Source: Alnus glutinosa (taxonomy: Eukaryota; Streptophyta; Magnoliopsida; Fagales; Betulaceae). From it: 64,000 bases of DNA. The position numbers and the translations under genes were made by a program. Numbering within the stretch: position 1 is the stretch's first letter; each line of letters begins with the position of its first letter. The stretch is from NCBI RefSeq assembly GCF_958979055.1, contig NC_084899.1, positions 3,347,001-3,411,000 on the forward strand, written 5' to 3'. The notes under the pieces were generated by a model. It did no database searches. It worked only from the letters and a program-made list of their open reading frames with translations, and was not told where the DNA came from. Of the stretch, positions 36,606-48,390 are shown piece after piece.

Positions 36606-36619
36606 TGGTATCAGAGCTC
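36606..36619 (+). other. Primer binding site of the young copia element
   Basis: TGGTATCAGAGCTC directly after the 5' LTR, complementary to the 3' end of initiator tRNA-Met. Confidence 0.88.
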
Positions 36620-39006
36620 TCTTCGACTAACGTCGCCATGTCTGACTTCTCCACACAATCCTCTGTTTCACCCTCAACTCTACCAACCATTGCTCCCATG
36701 CCCAACTTTTCTTATGTCAAACTTGGACGTGACAACTATCTTACTTGGAAACAACAGCTCCTTCCCTATTTACAGGGACATGATGTTTATGGCTACATTG
36801 ATGGTTCCGTCCCACCACCTCCAAAGCTTGTTTCCTCTGCTTCTACTAGCAATGATGGCCTTTCCCCATTGGCTCCTAATCCAGATTACAAACGTTGGTT
36901 CCAACAGGACCAGCTTTTACTAAGCACCATTTTGTCATCCTTGACTGAAAATGTGCTTGCCCAGATGATTGGGTACTCTACCTCCAGAGAAGTCTGGATG
37001 GCTCTTGAGAGAATGTACACCTCTCAATCTCGAGCCCGAACTCTTCAAATGCGGACTCATCTTGCAACCTTGCGCAAAGGTAATGCATCTATTTCAGAAT
37101 ATTTTCAACGTGTCAAGAGCTTATGTGACACACTTGCAGCTGCCGGACAACCTTTGTCCGATGATGAATCCATTTCGTATATCCTTGCTGGTTTAGGATC
37201 AGATTTTGATCCTTTCGTGACTTCTGTCACAACACGTCTCGACCCTATGAGCATTGAGGAGCTGTATAATCACCTTCTCACTCATGAGATGCGAATTGAT
37301 CATCAAAATCAATCCAGTGGGCTACTTACTGCTTCTGCCCATGTTGCATCACGCCAATCCTTCAAAGGCCGTCCTCAACGTCCTCACCAAAGCTATCGTG
37401 GTGGAGGCTCTACTCGTGGTTCCTTTTGCAGCTCACGTGGCGGTACCCATCCGCGTTACTCCTCTGGCTCATCTCGTCCTCAATGTCAGATTTGTGGGAA
37501 ACTTGGCCACACTGCCTTAAAGTGTTTCCGTCGCTTTGATGTGGCTCATCAAATGGACGTGCCCTCAGCAACTAGTTCTCAAGCATTGGCAGCCTTTTCT
37601 CAGCCCTCTTCATCTAATTCAGATTGGCATCCAGATACTGGTGCTACGCACCATATTACTGCAGATATGAAAAACCTCACATTGAACAATGAGGAATATC
37701 ATGGCTCAGACAACATCCAAGTTGGCAATGGTACAGGTTTAGCAATTTCTCACATGGGCTCTTCCACTCTCAATGCCTCTAATCACTCTTTCTCCCTCAA
37801 AAATATTTTGCTTGTCCCAGAAATTTAGAAAAACTTATTATCTGTCCAACAATTTGCTCGAGATAATAACGTTTATTTTATTTTTCATGCTAACTTTTTC
37901 TTGATCAAGGACTGCACTACGAGGACCACTCTGCATCGTGGACCCCTTCGTAATGGTCTCTACTCCATGCAGTTCTCTTCCCGTTCATCGTCTCCATGGG
38001 CTCTCATCGGTGTTCGGGTGTCTTTTGAAGATTGGCATAAAAGGCTTGGGCATCCTGCTTTTCCAACAGTTAGCAAAATAGTGGGTCGCTTTTGTCTTCC
38101 AGTATCCACTAAAAGTCGCCCTTCAGTTTGTTCTGAATGTCAACAAGCTAAGAGTCATGCTCTTCCTTTTCCTCTGTCCATGTCTAAGTCCCGTGGTCCT
38201 TTAGATTTAATTTTTAGTGATGTATGGGGACCCTCCCCAGTTCTTTCTACTCATGGTAGCCGCTACTATCTTGTTTTTGTTGATGATTATAGCAAATATA
38301 TGTGGCTGTTTCCCCTTTTGTTGAAATCTGATGTTGAATCCTCATTTTATAAATTTCAAGCTCTTGTTGAACGGCAATTTAATCGAAAAATCAAAGCCAT
38401 TCAAAGCGATTGGGGTGGCGAATTTCGTCGCCTAAATGTTTACTTTAAAAATCATGGCATTATCCACCGTCTTGCTTGTCCACACACCCATCAACAAAAT
38501 GGATCTGTTGAGCGTCGGCATCGTCATATCACTGAAATGGGTCTTGCTCTTTTGGCTCACTCTCATTTACCTCACTCATATTGGGAAGAAGCTTTCACCA
38601 CTGCCATATACTTAATTAATCGTCTTCCCACCCCGGTGCTACAAAATAGAAGTCCTTTCGAAACACTTTTTCAAAAATCACCTGATTACACCTTTTTACG
38701 TGTCTTTGGTTGTGCTTGTTGGCCTTGTCTCCGCCCCTATAATTGTCATAAACTTGACTACCGATCCAAAACATGCATCTTTTTGGGTTATAGCACTGAG
38801 CATCATGGTTATAAGTGTCTTGACCAATTTTCAGGTCGTGTCTATGTTTCCCGCAATGTCATTTTTAATGAACAATTGTTTCCTTTTTCTTCTGGTTCCC
38901 CTAACTCTGACTCTTCCCTGCCATCCCATGTGCATCTATCTACACCTAACACTATTTTGCAGGAACCAGCTGTACCATTGTCTTCTTATGCACCCCATGT
39001 GCCTTC

Positions 39007-40370
39007 TGTTAGCCTTATGGCGTCAATCCAATTATATTGCAAATATTTTGATGATAACAAATTATATCTTGTTGCTCTAATGTATTTACTTCAAGTATGA
39101 TAGTTGCAAAGAACATTCGAGCACACATTCTCAAAGGACCAAAAAAGAATCTAAGGCATTTGGAATTCAAAGCAAGAAGCCCTTAAGCTCTGAAGAACAC
39201 AAGATTGAAGAATCCGTATTTTATTAGGGTATTCGTGTAAAGCTCTTATATGATTGAACTCTTGAGGCTCCTTACTCTAGAATGACCTTAGGACCCTTCA
39301 TACATTGCATACATGGATTTTTGAAATACGAAAAATACATTAAAATCAGATTTCAAGTATAAAAAATTCTGCTGGAATTTATTTTGTCTTTGAAAACCAA
39401 ATTTCAGATTTGAAAAGTTAGCTACCCACGATTTCTGACTTTGAAAATCTGGTTGCCAACTTGAAATGTTAGCTAGCAACAAACTCTGACTTTGAAAATC
39501 TGGTTGCCAACTTGAAAGGTTAGCTAGCAACGAATTCAAACTTTGAAAATCTGGTTGCCAACTTGAAAGGTTAGCTAGCAACAAACTCTGACTTTGCAAA
39601 TCTGGTTGCCAACTTGAAAGGTTAGCTAGCAACGAATTCAGACTTTGAAAATCTGGTTGCCAACTTGAAAGGTTAGCTAGCAACGAATTCAGACTTTGAA
39701 AATGTGGTTGCAACTTGGAAAATTAGCTAGCATAATTCAAATTCTCTCCAACGGTTATTTTCTTGCTTGTCCTATAAATACATGACCTTAGCTCTCATTT
39801 TTATATCATTCAATCAAGTGAGAAACAAGCAAGCTTAGAACTCAAAGCATTCTTTCTTTCATTCAAATTCATTTGAGCCTTCAAGTTCATTTCATACAAG
39901 AGTTCTAGTGAGAGAGATTTTGTTGTAAAAGCCTTATTGTATATCCTTCTCAAAAAGGAGAATTGTTATTGTGAGAGAAATCTCAAACCCGATCCACAAT
40001 CTATTGTATCAAGAGGGTTGGTGTGACCCTTGTGAGGTGTGAAGGAGATTTTCCACCTTGTGAAGAAGAGTAGGTTACTCTTGAAGTGTAAAGGTTTTAA
40101 CTCCACCTGCAAGGAGTTTTGTTTAGTGGATTGAAATCTCAAGTGGTGTGCTTGGGGAGTGGACGTAGGTCAGGTGGACCGAACCACGATAAATCGCTGA
40201 GTTTGAATCTCTCTCTCTATCTCTTCATTATTGTTCCAATATTTATATTGTTTGCATTATACTGCATTTTATATTGTTCTATATTCTTAATTCAGTATAA
40301 TTTTTATTAAGAGAAAAGTTTGCCATCAACCCTATTCACCCCCCCTCTAGGGTTGATTATCTGGGTAACA
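39007..40370 (+). mobile_element. 1.36-kb copia-type solo LTR nested in pol
   Basis: Starts TGTTAGCC and ends GGGTAACA with exact 5-bp duplications CCTTC (39002-39006 and 40371-40375). The end contains CACCCCCCCTCTAGGG, a phrase common at the 3' end of Sirevirus-like LTRs. TATA-like cctataaatacatg at about 39769. There is no coding sequence or primer site. Because its host is young, this insertion and the recombination that left a single LTR must be younger still. Confidence 0.87.
39437..39742. repeat. 51-bp tandem repeat in the solo LTR
   Basis: Six units starting at 39437, 39488, 39539, 39590, 39641 and 39692, each with [g/a]actttgaaaatctggttgc and ttagctagcaac. As 51 is a multiple of three, a stop-free minus-strand frame with a 17-residue repeat (QPDFQSLNSLLANLSSW) appears; I regard it as a by-product. 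Confidence 0.9.
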
Positions 40371-42352
40371 CCTTCTATTTCTCGGGCTTCACCATCAAGA
40401 CGTGTTCATCATCCTACAGCACCTCAACTGTCTTCAACTGCTCCAACTTCAACACGTGTTGCTCCAACCAGCCCACTCATCAACACGTCTTCCATTCGTG
40501 TTCCTCTCACCAGCCATGAGAACTCCCTTGGAGCTCCAATCAATGACGATGAGGCCCACATATACCCCACACCTCCTGACCTTGCAGCCCCTCATGATCA
40601 AGTTGCACCCCTCCACACGTTCTCCATACGTGTTCCTCTCCCTGCACCACCCCTTGGAGCTCCCATCACTGTAGCTGAGGACCACGCCAGTCACCCTATG
40701 GTTACCCGAGCTCGCAATAATGTCTTCAAGCCCAAACAATTCCTGGACGGCACTGTCCGGTACCCCTTGCCAAAAGCTCTTCTTGCAGAACATTCAGCTT
40801 TATCCCATGAACCCTCTTGCTACACAGAGGCGGTCAAACACTCTCACTGGCGAGAGGCTATGAATGTCGAATTTGATACCCTCATAAGAAACGGTACATG
40901 GTCTCTTGTTCCATCCACTCCAAATCAGAATATCATTGGCTGTAAATGGGTCTTTCGCATCAAACGAAAGGCCGATGGCTCCATTGAACGTTATAAAGCC
41001 CGTCTCGTGGCCAAGGGTTATCACCAACAGCCGGGGATTGATTTCTATGAAACTTACAGCCCAGTTATCAAACCCACAACCATACGCACAGTTCTCTCTA
41101 TTGCAGTGGCGTTGGGATGGTGTCTACGGCAAATTGATATTCAAAATGCGTTTCTCCATGGATTTCTGAATGAAGAGGTATTTATGACTCAACCACCAGG
41201 CTTCTGTCATCCTCAACTGCCTCACCATGTGTGTCATCTCCGTAAGGCTCTTTACGGTCTTAAGCAAGCTCCTCGTGCATGGTTCTCAAGACTTAGCAAT
41301 CGTCTTTTAGCTCTCAGCTTTACAGGCTCCAAGGCCGATTCCTCTCTTTTTATCTTCCGCCAAGGTTCAGTTGTCATTTATTTTTTAATCTACGTTGATG
41401 ATATCCTTGTCACGGGTTCTAATCTAGCTGCTGTAAATTCTGTGATTCAACAACTGAATATCGACTTTGCTGTCAAAGACTTGGGACACTTGAGTTTTTT
41501 TCTTGGGGTGGAAGCCTTACATGTCTCAGATGGCCTCTTTCTCACTCAAAGAAAATACACTGCTGAACTACTCCATCGAAGCAAAATGTCCCTTGCCAAA
41601 CCGTGCACCACTCCCATGGCATCCAATTGCTCCCTTTCAGCTCACACAGGGGCACCTTTTGAAGATCCTACTCTCTACCGAAGTGTTGTTGGGGGTTTAC
41701 AATATTTATCTTTCACTCGTCCGGATATTGCTTTTTCAGTAAGCCATGTATGTCAATTCATGCACAACCCACTTATCTCTCATTGGCAAGCCGTTAAACG
41801 TATTCTTCGGTACTTGAAGCACACCATCTCCTATGGTCTCCTTCTTACACGGCAATCCTCCATGGCTCTCTCCGCCTACTCTAATTCCGATTGGGCTGGG
41901 GATCGTGATGATCGTCGTTCTACAAGTGCTTATTGCATTTTTCTTGGCACCAATCTTATTTCATAGAGTTCGCGAAAGCAATTGACTGTTGCTCGAAGTA
42001 GCACTGAGGCAGAGTACAAGTCTTTGGCAAACGCAGCAGCTGAACTACATTGGATTAAACAACTTCTCGGTGAACTTGGCTTTCCTCCATCTCATCCTCC
42101 CACTCTTTGGTGTGATAATATTGGTGCCACTTATTTATCTTCCAATCCTGTGTTCCATGCTCGCACCAAGCATATTGAGATTGATTTTCATTTCGTTCGT
42201 GATCGTGTTACTTCCAAAGAGCTGCTAGTTCGTTTTATTTCAAGCAAAGATCAAAAGGCAGATGTCCTCACTAAACCTTTGTCCTCTGTTCGTTTTTCCA
42301 TTCTCAGAAACAATCTCTCCGTTCGTGAACTCCCGTTGCGATTGCGGGGGGG

Positions 42353-42770
42353 TATTCAAGCACAACTTTCAGATATGGAGCAGGACTCCACGTCACCTCC
42401 TCAAGCCAACCTATATCCAGAAAAGTCTCCAAGAAACAGAGTAGCAACTCTGCAGAAGATAGAAAACCTGCGTATCAAACAGTCCTGACTTCAAAGGATT
42501 TTCACAGCTTGATTGACATCCTTATTTCAAGGGAAACTCAACAGGAAACATGGGCTTCAGTTTTTCATTGCTCAAGGACTCTCACGTTGTACAGTAGCTA
42601 AGTAGGTAGTTTACTTTTAGTAAGTTCTAGATAATGCAATAGCTGTTGTTGTAGTCTTTGGGTTGTCTTCTAACCCCTGTAAATCCTTTATATAAATGAT
42701 GATCTAAGCACAATGCTAAGCAAGGCAATTAACAATCAAACACTATCCTTTCCTTATCAAAAAATCATTA
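42353..42770 (+). repeat. 3' LTR of the young copia element
   Basis: 418 bp, TATTCAAGCACAAC...AAAATCATTA. Differs from the 5' LTR at the fifth base (C for G) and at tttcctta versus tttcttta. Confidence 0.92.
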
Positions 42771-42775
42771 TGGAA

Positions 42776-43555
42776 AAACATAAACAATGAAAAAAGATTA
42801 AGAGTTAATGATATTTAGTAAACTGTTATACAATTTGATGATGTGGCAGTGAAAATGAGTTCTTAAAATATCACTTGTAATAAAAATAAAATAAAATTTA
42901 AAGACTGATTTTCACTGTTACATAATCTTATGACAGTGTTTGATCCGCATAATGCGATTATCACTTTTAAGTATTTGCATTCGCACGGTAATTGCAATTA
43001 TTAAATACAGTTATTATTCGTTATATGCATATAAGGTAATTAATGAGTGTTTTGGATTACTAATCTATTAAGATTTTATATGCAAGCGTCAATAAATTAA
43101 GATTTTATTTGTTACACAATTCACGATTATCAACCATAGAAAGTCATTGTCTCATAAAGTAATCGGAATTTGGATTACCAAAAGAAAAGAAAAGAAAAAA
43201 AGGTAAATGTAGTGAGGTATGACTCTAAAATGATTGCGAAAAAAACTCAACACCACCTAAAGGTCTTAAACTTACCAAATTCAAAATAACATTATTTTAG
43301 TGAATTTAATTAAATATATATAATATATATTATATATAAAATGAAAGCGGGTGTGGTTATATTAACCGCATTCACACCCTAAAATTGATATCCATGTCCG
43401 CATATGCAAATAATGGGTTTTGCTAACCGCATCGGCATATGTGGATAGCGGATGCAGACAGTTATTATTCGCCCATATTTTCACCCCTAACCACTACTAT
43501 AGCTGTCAAATAAAATCATAAATTTTAGACACAAATGTAACAGCTTTATATTAAA
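42776..43555. other. Gene-free stretch with an eroded element
   Basis: No gene. From about 42940 to 43495 GC-poor repeats of gcatatgcggatag-type words end in TTTTCACCCCTA, which resembles the right end of the hAT MITEs in this window. The left end was not recognised. Confidence 0.35.
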
Positions 43556-44835
43556 TTAGGGGATAATATAAAAAAGCCGCTGGTTAAATACAATTCACCC
43601 CATGAAGTTTTCAACCATTTTCAATTTGGCTACCAAAGTTTAAAAATTTGCAATGTACCCCTCCAAAGTTTCAAAAATTTTCAATTCAGGCATTCCATCT
43701 GGTTTGACCATCAAACTAGACGGAATTTTGACCACTCCAAAACAACGTCGTTTTGCCCTACCTCTAAAATGATGTCGTTTTGCCATTTAGGGGGTGAATT
43801 GAAAATTTTAGAAACTTTCTGGGGTAAATTACAAATTTTGAAAAATATTTGTTTTTTTAAAAAAAAAAATAAAAAAATAAAAACCTTTAGTGGTGGCTGC
43901 CAACTACCCCAGCCAAAGGGGGTGGCCGCGCATCACCTCCAGTGGTGGACAGGGGTGGCGCCCAGCCACCTCTAGGGGTGGCCCACGGCCAATCCAAAAG
44001 GGGTGGCTGCCCGCTAGTATTTTTTTTTTCCTTTTTTTTTATTTAAAAAAAAAAAAAAAACAACAAATATTTTTGTTTTATTTATTTTTATTAGATTTTA
44101 TAATTTTTTATTTTTAATGGACACGTGTCAGCTTCCTATTTGGTATCCCTAAAAGGGCAAAACGATATCGTTTTGGAGTGGTCAAAATTCCGTTTGGTTT
44201 GACCTTTGACAATCAAACCAGTTGAAATGCCTGAGTTGAAATTTTTTAAAACTTTTGAGGGGTACATTGCAAATTTTTAAACTTTGGTAGCCAAATTGAA
44301 AATGGCTAACAACTTTAGGAAGTGAATTATATTTAACCCAAAAGCCCCTGAACTAACAGCTGATTTAAAATATTCTCCTGAATTTTCAAGTGTACTAATG
44401 TGACCCATCAAACTACTAAAGTGTGTAAAAAATGTCACTTTTATCGAAATATTCCTATAATACCATTACTTTCTTAAAAACTAAAAAATAAACTATTTAA
44501 AAAAAATTGCAAAATCAATCCATGTAGTTGGTAAAATTACAAATTACTCACTGTGAAATAAAAAAATAATTCAAAGGTCTTCAAGGTAGGCAAAAAATAA
44601 CGATTTAGTCATTATATTTAAATTCCGTCAAAATACTTAACGGATTCTATTAGTGTCAACGTCAACACCAATAAAATGATGACATGTGTCACTCTTCATA
44701 AAAAAAACTATTAATATATTAAAAATATTAATTTATAAAACTACATTACTCCTGTAGTCAAATTCCGTCAAAGTACTTGACGGATTCTCTTAGTGTGCCA
44801 TCTTAGCATCAATAAAATGATGACACGTGTCTATG

Positions 44836-44904
<69 letters not shown>

Positions 44905-45250
44905 TTAAAAAATTAAAATTTTTTAATTGGTGGCAACCACCCCATTTTTTTCTTCTTTTTTTTTTAAAAGTAAAAAAATTTTATTTTTTTTTTATTTTTT
45001 TAACTTCTTTAAATTTTTAGTTTTATATTAATATTTTTTAAATTTCTTTTTTAAAAAAATAATAGTTTTTTTATTAATTTTTTATTTTAGGTTTATAAAA
45101 ACTAAGAGTATTATAGGAATATTTTGACAAAAGTGACCTTTTTAGCACACTATGGTAGTTTGATTGGTCACATTACTACACTTGAAAATTCAAGAAGCTA
45201 TTCTAAAATCGTTTGTTAGTTTAGAGGACTTTTTTATATTTTTTTTCCAA
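43556..45250. mobile_element. Inverted-repeat element hosting a nested MITE
   Basis: The left arm (43556-43580 continued at 44340-44470) and the right arm (45080-45250, reversed) share ATATAAAAAAG, CT[G/A]AACTAACA, TTGAATTTTCAAGTGTA and GTCACTTTT[A/G]TC. The arms are about 150 bp. Inside are the aacggattctattagtgtca words and a long TA run (44838-44900). No transposase. Exact ends and target duplication are unclear. Confidence 0.6.
43581..44339. mobile_element. Mutator-type MITE, 759 bp, with long inverted ends
   Basis: About 190-bp terminal inverted repeats: the left arm has TTTCAATTTGGCTACCAAAG, TGCAATGTACCCCTC and GGAATTTTGACCACTCCAAA, all present inverted in the right arm. Ends are TGGTTAAAT and ATTTAACCC. 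Flanks are aaaagccgc (43572-43580) and aaaagcccc (44340-44348), a 9-bp duplication with one mismatch. The core has GGGGTGGCC words similar to 3500-3680. Confidence 0.82.
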
Positions 45251-45990
45251 AAAAACAAAAAAGGAAGAGGCAAACCAAAGATATGCATTGTTTACCTTAG
45301 CGGGTAATAATTAATTATATATTTCATTTCCATAAATGAGTATAATATAACCCTTTTAGAATTTGGAATTATTTTTCCTTTCTTACATAACTCATTCAGC
45401 AAAATTAAAAATTAAAAAAATGAATAGCTTTCACTGAAAATTGAAGAAAGTGAAATGAAATAGCTTTAGAATAACCATTCTCATTACCCACAAAAAATTG
45501 TCTATTTCAAGTGTTAGAGTGTTATCATATATTTACTCTAACATCAAGGCTATTCTATTCAACTTTCTTCTATTCCTAATCAAAAAATATTTATTTTTTC
45601 TAATGGAATAATCATTCTGGTTACCATACGCAATTGTGTATTTGGGTGTTGAATTTTTTAATCAAAATTGAATTTTTATTCTGTTTGCAAATTTCGAGGT
45701 TTGACTTTTTAGAAAAAAGTAAAATAAAATATGATTTATTTAGAAGAAATTGAATAAAATATAATTTGTTTTTGAAAAAGTTGAATACAATATGATTTAT
45801 TTTTGAAAAAAAGTAGAATCAAAATCATATTCTATTTTCAAAATTCATTTGCCAAAAAAGGGAGTCATAAAGCATGAAATGGAAGTTGCAGTTTTCATTA
45901 GAGAGGGAATTAAATATGTTTTTTCCAAATACCAAAAGCTAAAAACAAATTTCCATGTGCAAACTAAACCTCATCACTAATCCAAAAAGA
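45251..45990. other. Gene-free stretch
   Basis: AT-rich. It contains attattcc / ggaataat-type words near 45440-45620 similar to 3760-3910, probably an eroded MITE. No ORF with a domain. Confidence 0.4.
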
Positions 45991-46249
45991 ACATTAGAAA
46001 TAGTTAGGAAACCTTTATTGCAGACAGACTAAACTTTGAGGGGAACCAAGATTAATTTCCAGCAAATTGACATTGAACTAAACCAATTAACCAACAGCTA
46101 GCATACAGGGAAAGCTCCTGGATGTTTCAACCATTTTGAACCATTCCTTTACTAATTAGCATGTCACTTATTTAAACCAGTTCAACCGATAATTTGTCTG
46201 TTACAGATGTTAATCCATCAAATACTACTTCTTCTTGCCAACCATATCT

Positions 46250-47492
46250 TCACTGGGAGCCGCTAGATGACGTGTCAGGTCTGTCCTTTTGCAACAACTG
46301 CAAAACAAACTAAAATATGACTTCTTTATTCCAAATCAAACAAGAAAATTAATTGCAGTGTGTTTGAGAGAGAGAGAGAGAGAGAGATAGACCTCTAGAT
46401 AAGCTTCCAGTTTATTCTTCAGATTGTCGAACACTAGTTTCAGGCTCAGAAAACCAGCCTTACAGCTGTTTATATATATTCATAATCATAGACAAGTCAA
46501 TAATTTCTTATAATTATTTAGCATTATTAGTACTAATGTAAACTATGAGCAATATTAGTTGTATCTTTCAAATATATCATTAAATTTTTTTGCAGATATA
46601 ATTAAAATTGTATTTATTATTCCAAATTATTAAGGGCTGGAAAAAAAGGGATTCAAGTTGGGTAAGTAGAAACATTACCCCTCCATATCGCCTCTCCTGC
46701 AACAATGAAGCATTTTAGTGATTTCAATAATCACCTTATTAGCACCAAGGCTGCAAATAACAATAACGTCATTAAGATTGAAATCAATCATAACAATCGT
46801 GAGAAAAGATAACAGAAAATACTAAAAAGATCGAAGAGGGATTATTTGTAGTACGTTCTTTCAATTTACGTACGTTATTTGTTAGGACGTAGAGCTTCTA
46901 AACCCACCATGCATGTCTAATTTTTGAAGATTATTGGATGAGAAACATTAATAATCAAGAATTAAAAAAATAAAAAAAAGTACGGACCAGGCGCTGTCGC
47001 GTTGGAAGGAATCAAGACATTCATCCAGCTTAGCAACATCGAGGGCGATTGCTTCACTAGGAAACAATAAATTAAAGCCCAAAGTTATTATAAATTTTTC
47101 CAATCCCATCTCTAAGTTTGGAATTGAATTATTATTGTTATTTTATTTATAAGTCAGGAAAAATTGATTAGCATAAATAAATTAATTAGATTAACTGAAA
47201 TGGAAATACATTAATTAGAAGGAATATATTTCATATTATGCCACTCACAATGTTTGTTCTATGGTATCTATATACTTTGTCGACTCGCTCAAATAAATAT
47301 TCGCAAAATTCTCAGCAAAGTTTGGATCGTCCTCACCCTCCAACTCCTCCAATTTAGCGAACTGCTCATCAAGGATTAATTCCTGCAATACTTGGATTGA
47401 AAGTTATATATATATCCAACATATATATCGTATGAGAAACCACCAATTCAACACTTTTTCTGTAAGTTAAGGAGTATTTAATTATGCGACCA

Positions 47493-47542
<50 letters not shown>

Positions 47543-47600
47543 CAGTAAAGAGGGATTGCCTAATGGTGGCAATCTGTTGTTCCAAGGACTTGCTAGCCAT
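46250..47600 (-). pseudogene. Third HPt-like gene (HPt3), splice acceptor lost
   Basis: Minus-strand exons: 47600-47541 (MASKSLEQQIATIRQSLFTE), 47382-47249 (LDEQFAKLEELEGEDDPNF), 47056-46988, 46750-46679 (LGANKVIIEITKMLHCC), 46459-46393, 46297-46250 (LLQKDRPDTSSSGSQ, stop). Exon 2 is closer to ordinary AHPs than in HPt1 and HPt2. The phosphorylation site reads CLDSFQRDSA: His is Asp80, and the following Lys-Gly is also lost. The acceptor before exon 5 is TAA where HPt1 has TAG; the next AG is one base later and would shift the frame to a stop after about 115 residues. Exon 5 is otherwise open, so the loss may be recent. A complete CACTA element sits about 450 bp upstream. Confidence 0.75.
47494..47539. 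repeat. GA microsatellite next to HPt3 exon 1
   Basis: Extended version of a short GA run also present just inside intron 1 of HPt1 (7765-7780) and HPt2 (14705-14726); it lies 1 base from the donor site. Confidence 0.85.
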
Positions 47601-48053
47601 TAATTCTCACAATTAAGAATAGAGCGATTAATAAAATAGATGGAGCAAGAGTAGGACCAAATTAATTGGAGGCTTGAATGACAAAATGGGAAGCCAGTGA
47701 GGAGAATATATAGGTAGGCAGAAGAAATAATGAAAGGAAAACATTAAAACTGTATGACTAGATAGAGGATCGGACACACCGACTATGTGATAAACAATCA
47801 TTCAAAAATGTAACACAAAAATTATGTGATATAAGCAGTCATCTAACAAATATGACATTTGGTGAAATAGACATGCAGTTGCCATATTAGTAAAAAAATA
47901 AATAAATAAAAAAAAATAAAAAAAAATCTTATTTTAAGTATATAACTAGTAAATATATATGCTTCCGAGAATGTACAATATCTTTTTAGAGTAATTTTAT
48001 ATGCAAGACTCATCTTCTTATTTTTCAAATGTAATATGGCTTTTAAAATCATC
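47601..48053. promoter_or_regulatory. HPt3 upstream region, cut by the CACTA element
   Basis: About 450 bp closely similar to the upstream regions of HPt1 and HPt2, including a TATATAT box on the minus strand at 47706-47712. The similarity resumes after the transposon at 60507. Confidence 0.6.
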
Positions 48054-48069
48054 CACTACAAAAAACCCT

Positions 48070-48300
48070 ACAATTAGACGCGTGTCTACAGTACCAGTTA
48101 CTGTAGACACGTGTCCAACTAGCCACGTGTCTTTTTGACAACGTGGCTAGTTGTATAAACAACCCAATTGGCCGCGTGTATAAAATACACGTGTCCAGGT
48201 AGACGCGTGTAATAATACACGTGTCCAATTGGACGCGTGTATTTTTTACACGCGTCCATATGTTGCCACGTGTAATAAATACACGTGGCCAACTGTTATT
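48070..48300. repeat. Left subterminal repeat array of the CACTA element
   Basis: Many copies of GACACGTGTCC, GACGCGTGT and ACACGTGGC in both orientations, spaced 10-25 bp. In En/Spm such motifs bind the TNPA protein. Confidence 0.85.
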
Positions 48301-48344
48301 TTTTTCCAAATATATATTTTAAAAAAAAAATTGTTTTGTGTTCA

Positions 48345-48390
<46 letters not shown>

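Larger units (their letters stand above)
36605..42488 (+). pseudogene. Copia gag-pol polyprotein, interrupted
   Basis: Order and motifs: gag with YVKLGRDNYLTWKQQLLPYL; zinc knuckle CQICGKLGHTALKC (about 37487); protease DTGATHH (about 37636); pre-integrase WHKRLGHP (38033); integrase with FSDVWG, QSDWGGEF and NGSVERR carrying the Asp-Asp-Glu triad; solo LTR at 39007-40370; reverse transcriptase with NIIGCKWVFRIKRKADGS, QIDIQNAFLHG and the active site YVDDI (about 41392); RNase H with [12 protein letters not shown]. The frame is kept across the insertion if it is ignored. Stops: TAG at 37826-37828 and TAG at 41964-41966, where copia normally has Trp (SW/SSRKQ). The start may be ATG 36605 or 36638. 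The frame runs through the polypurine tract into the 3' LTR and ends at 42488. Confidence 0.9.
36188..42770 (+). mobile_element. Young Ty1/copia retrotransposon with TA...TA LTR ends
   Basis: Two 418-bp LTRs (36188-36605, 42353-42770) are almost identical; I find two differences by eye. The element is flanked by exact 5-bp duplications TGGAA (36183-36187 and 42771-42775). The LTRs start TATT and end ATTA rather than TG...CA. A tRNA-Met primer site (TGGTATCAGAGC) follows the 5' LTR, and a G-run polypurine tract (42345-42352) precedes the 3' LTR. Without the nested solo LTR the element is about 5.2 kb, normal for copia. Two stop codons and the nested insertion disable pol. Confidence 0.92.

Noticed and set aside
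39288..39713. 141-codon minus-strand ORF with 17-residue repeats
   Set aside because: By-product of a 51-bp tandem repeat inside a solo LTR.
48060..48300. CRISPR-like array of short palindromes
   Set aside because: Spacing is irregular and the motifs are CACTA subterminal repeats in a plant genome.
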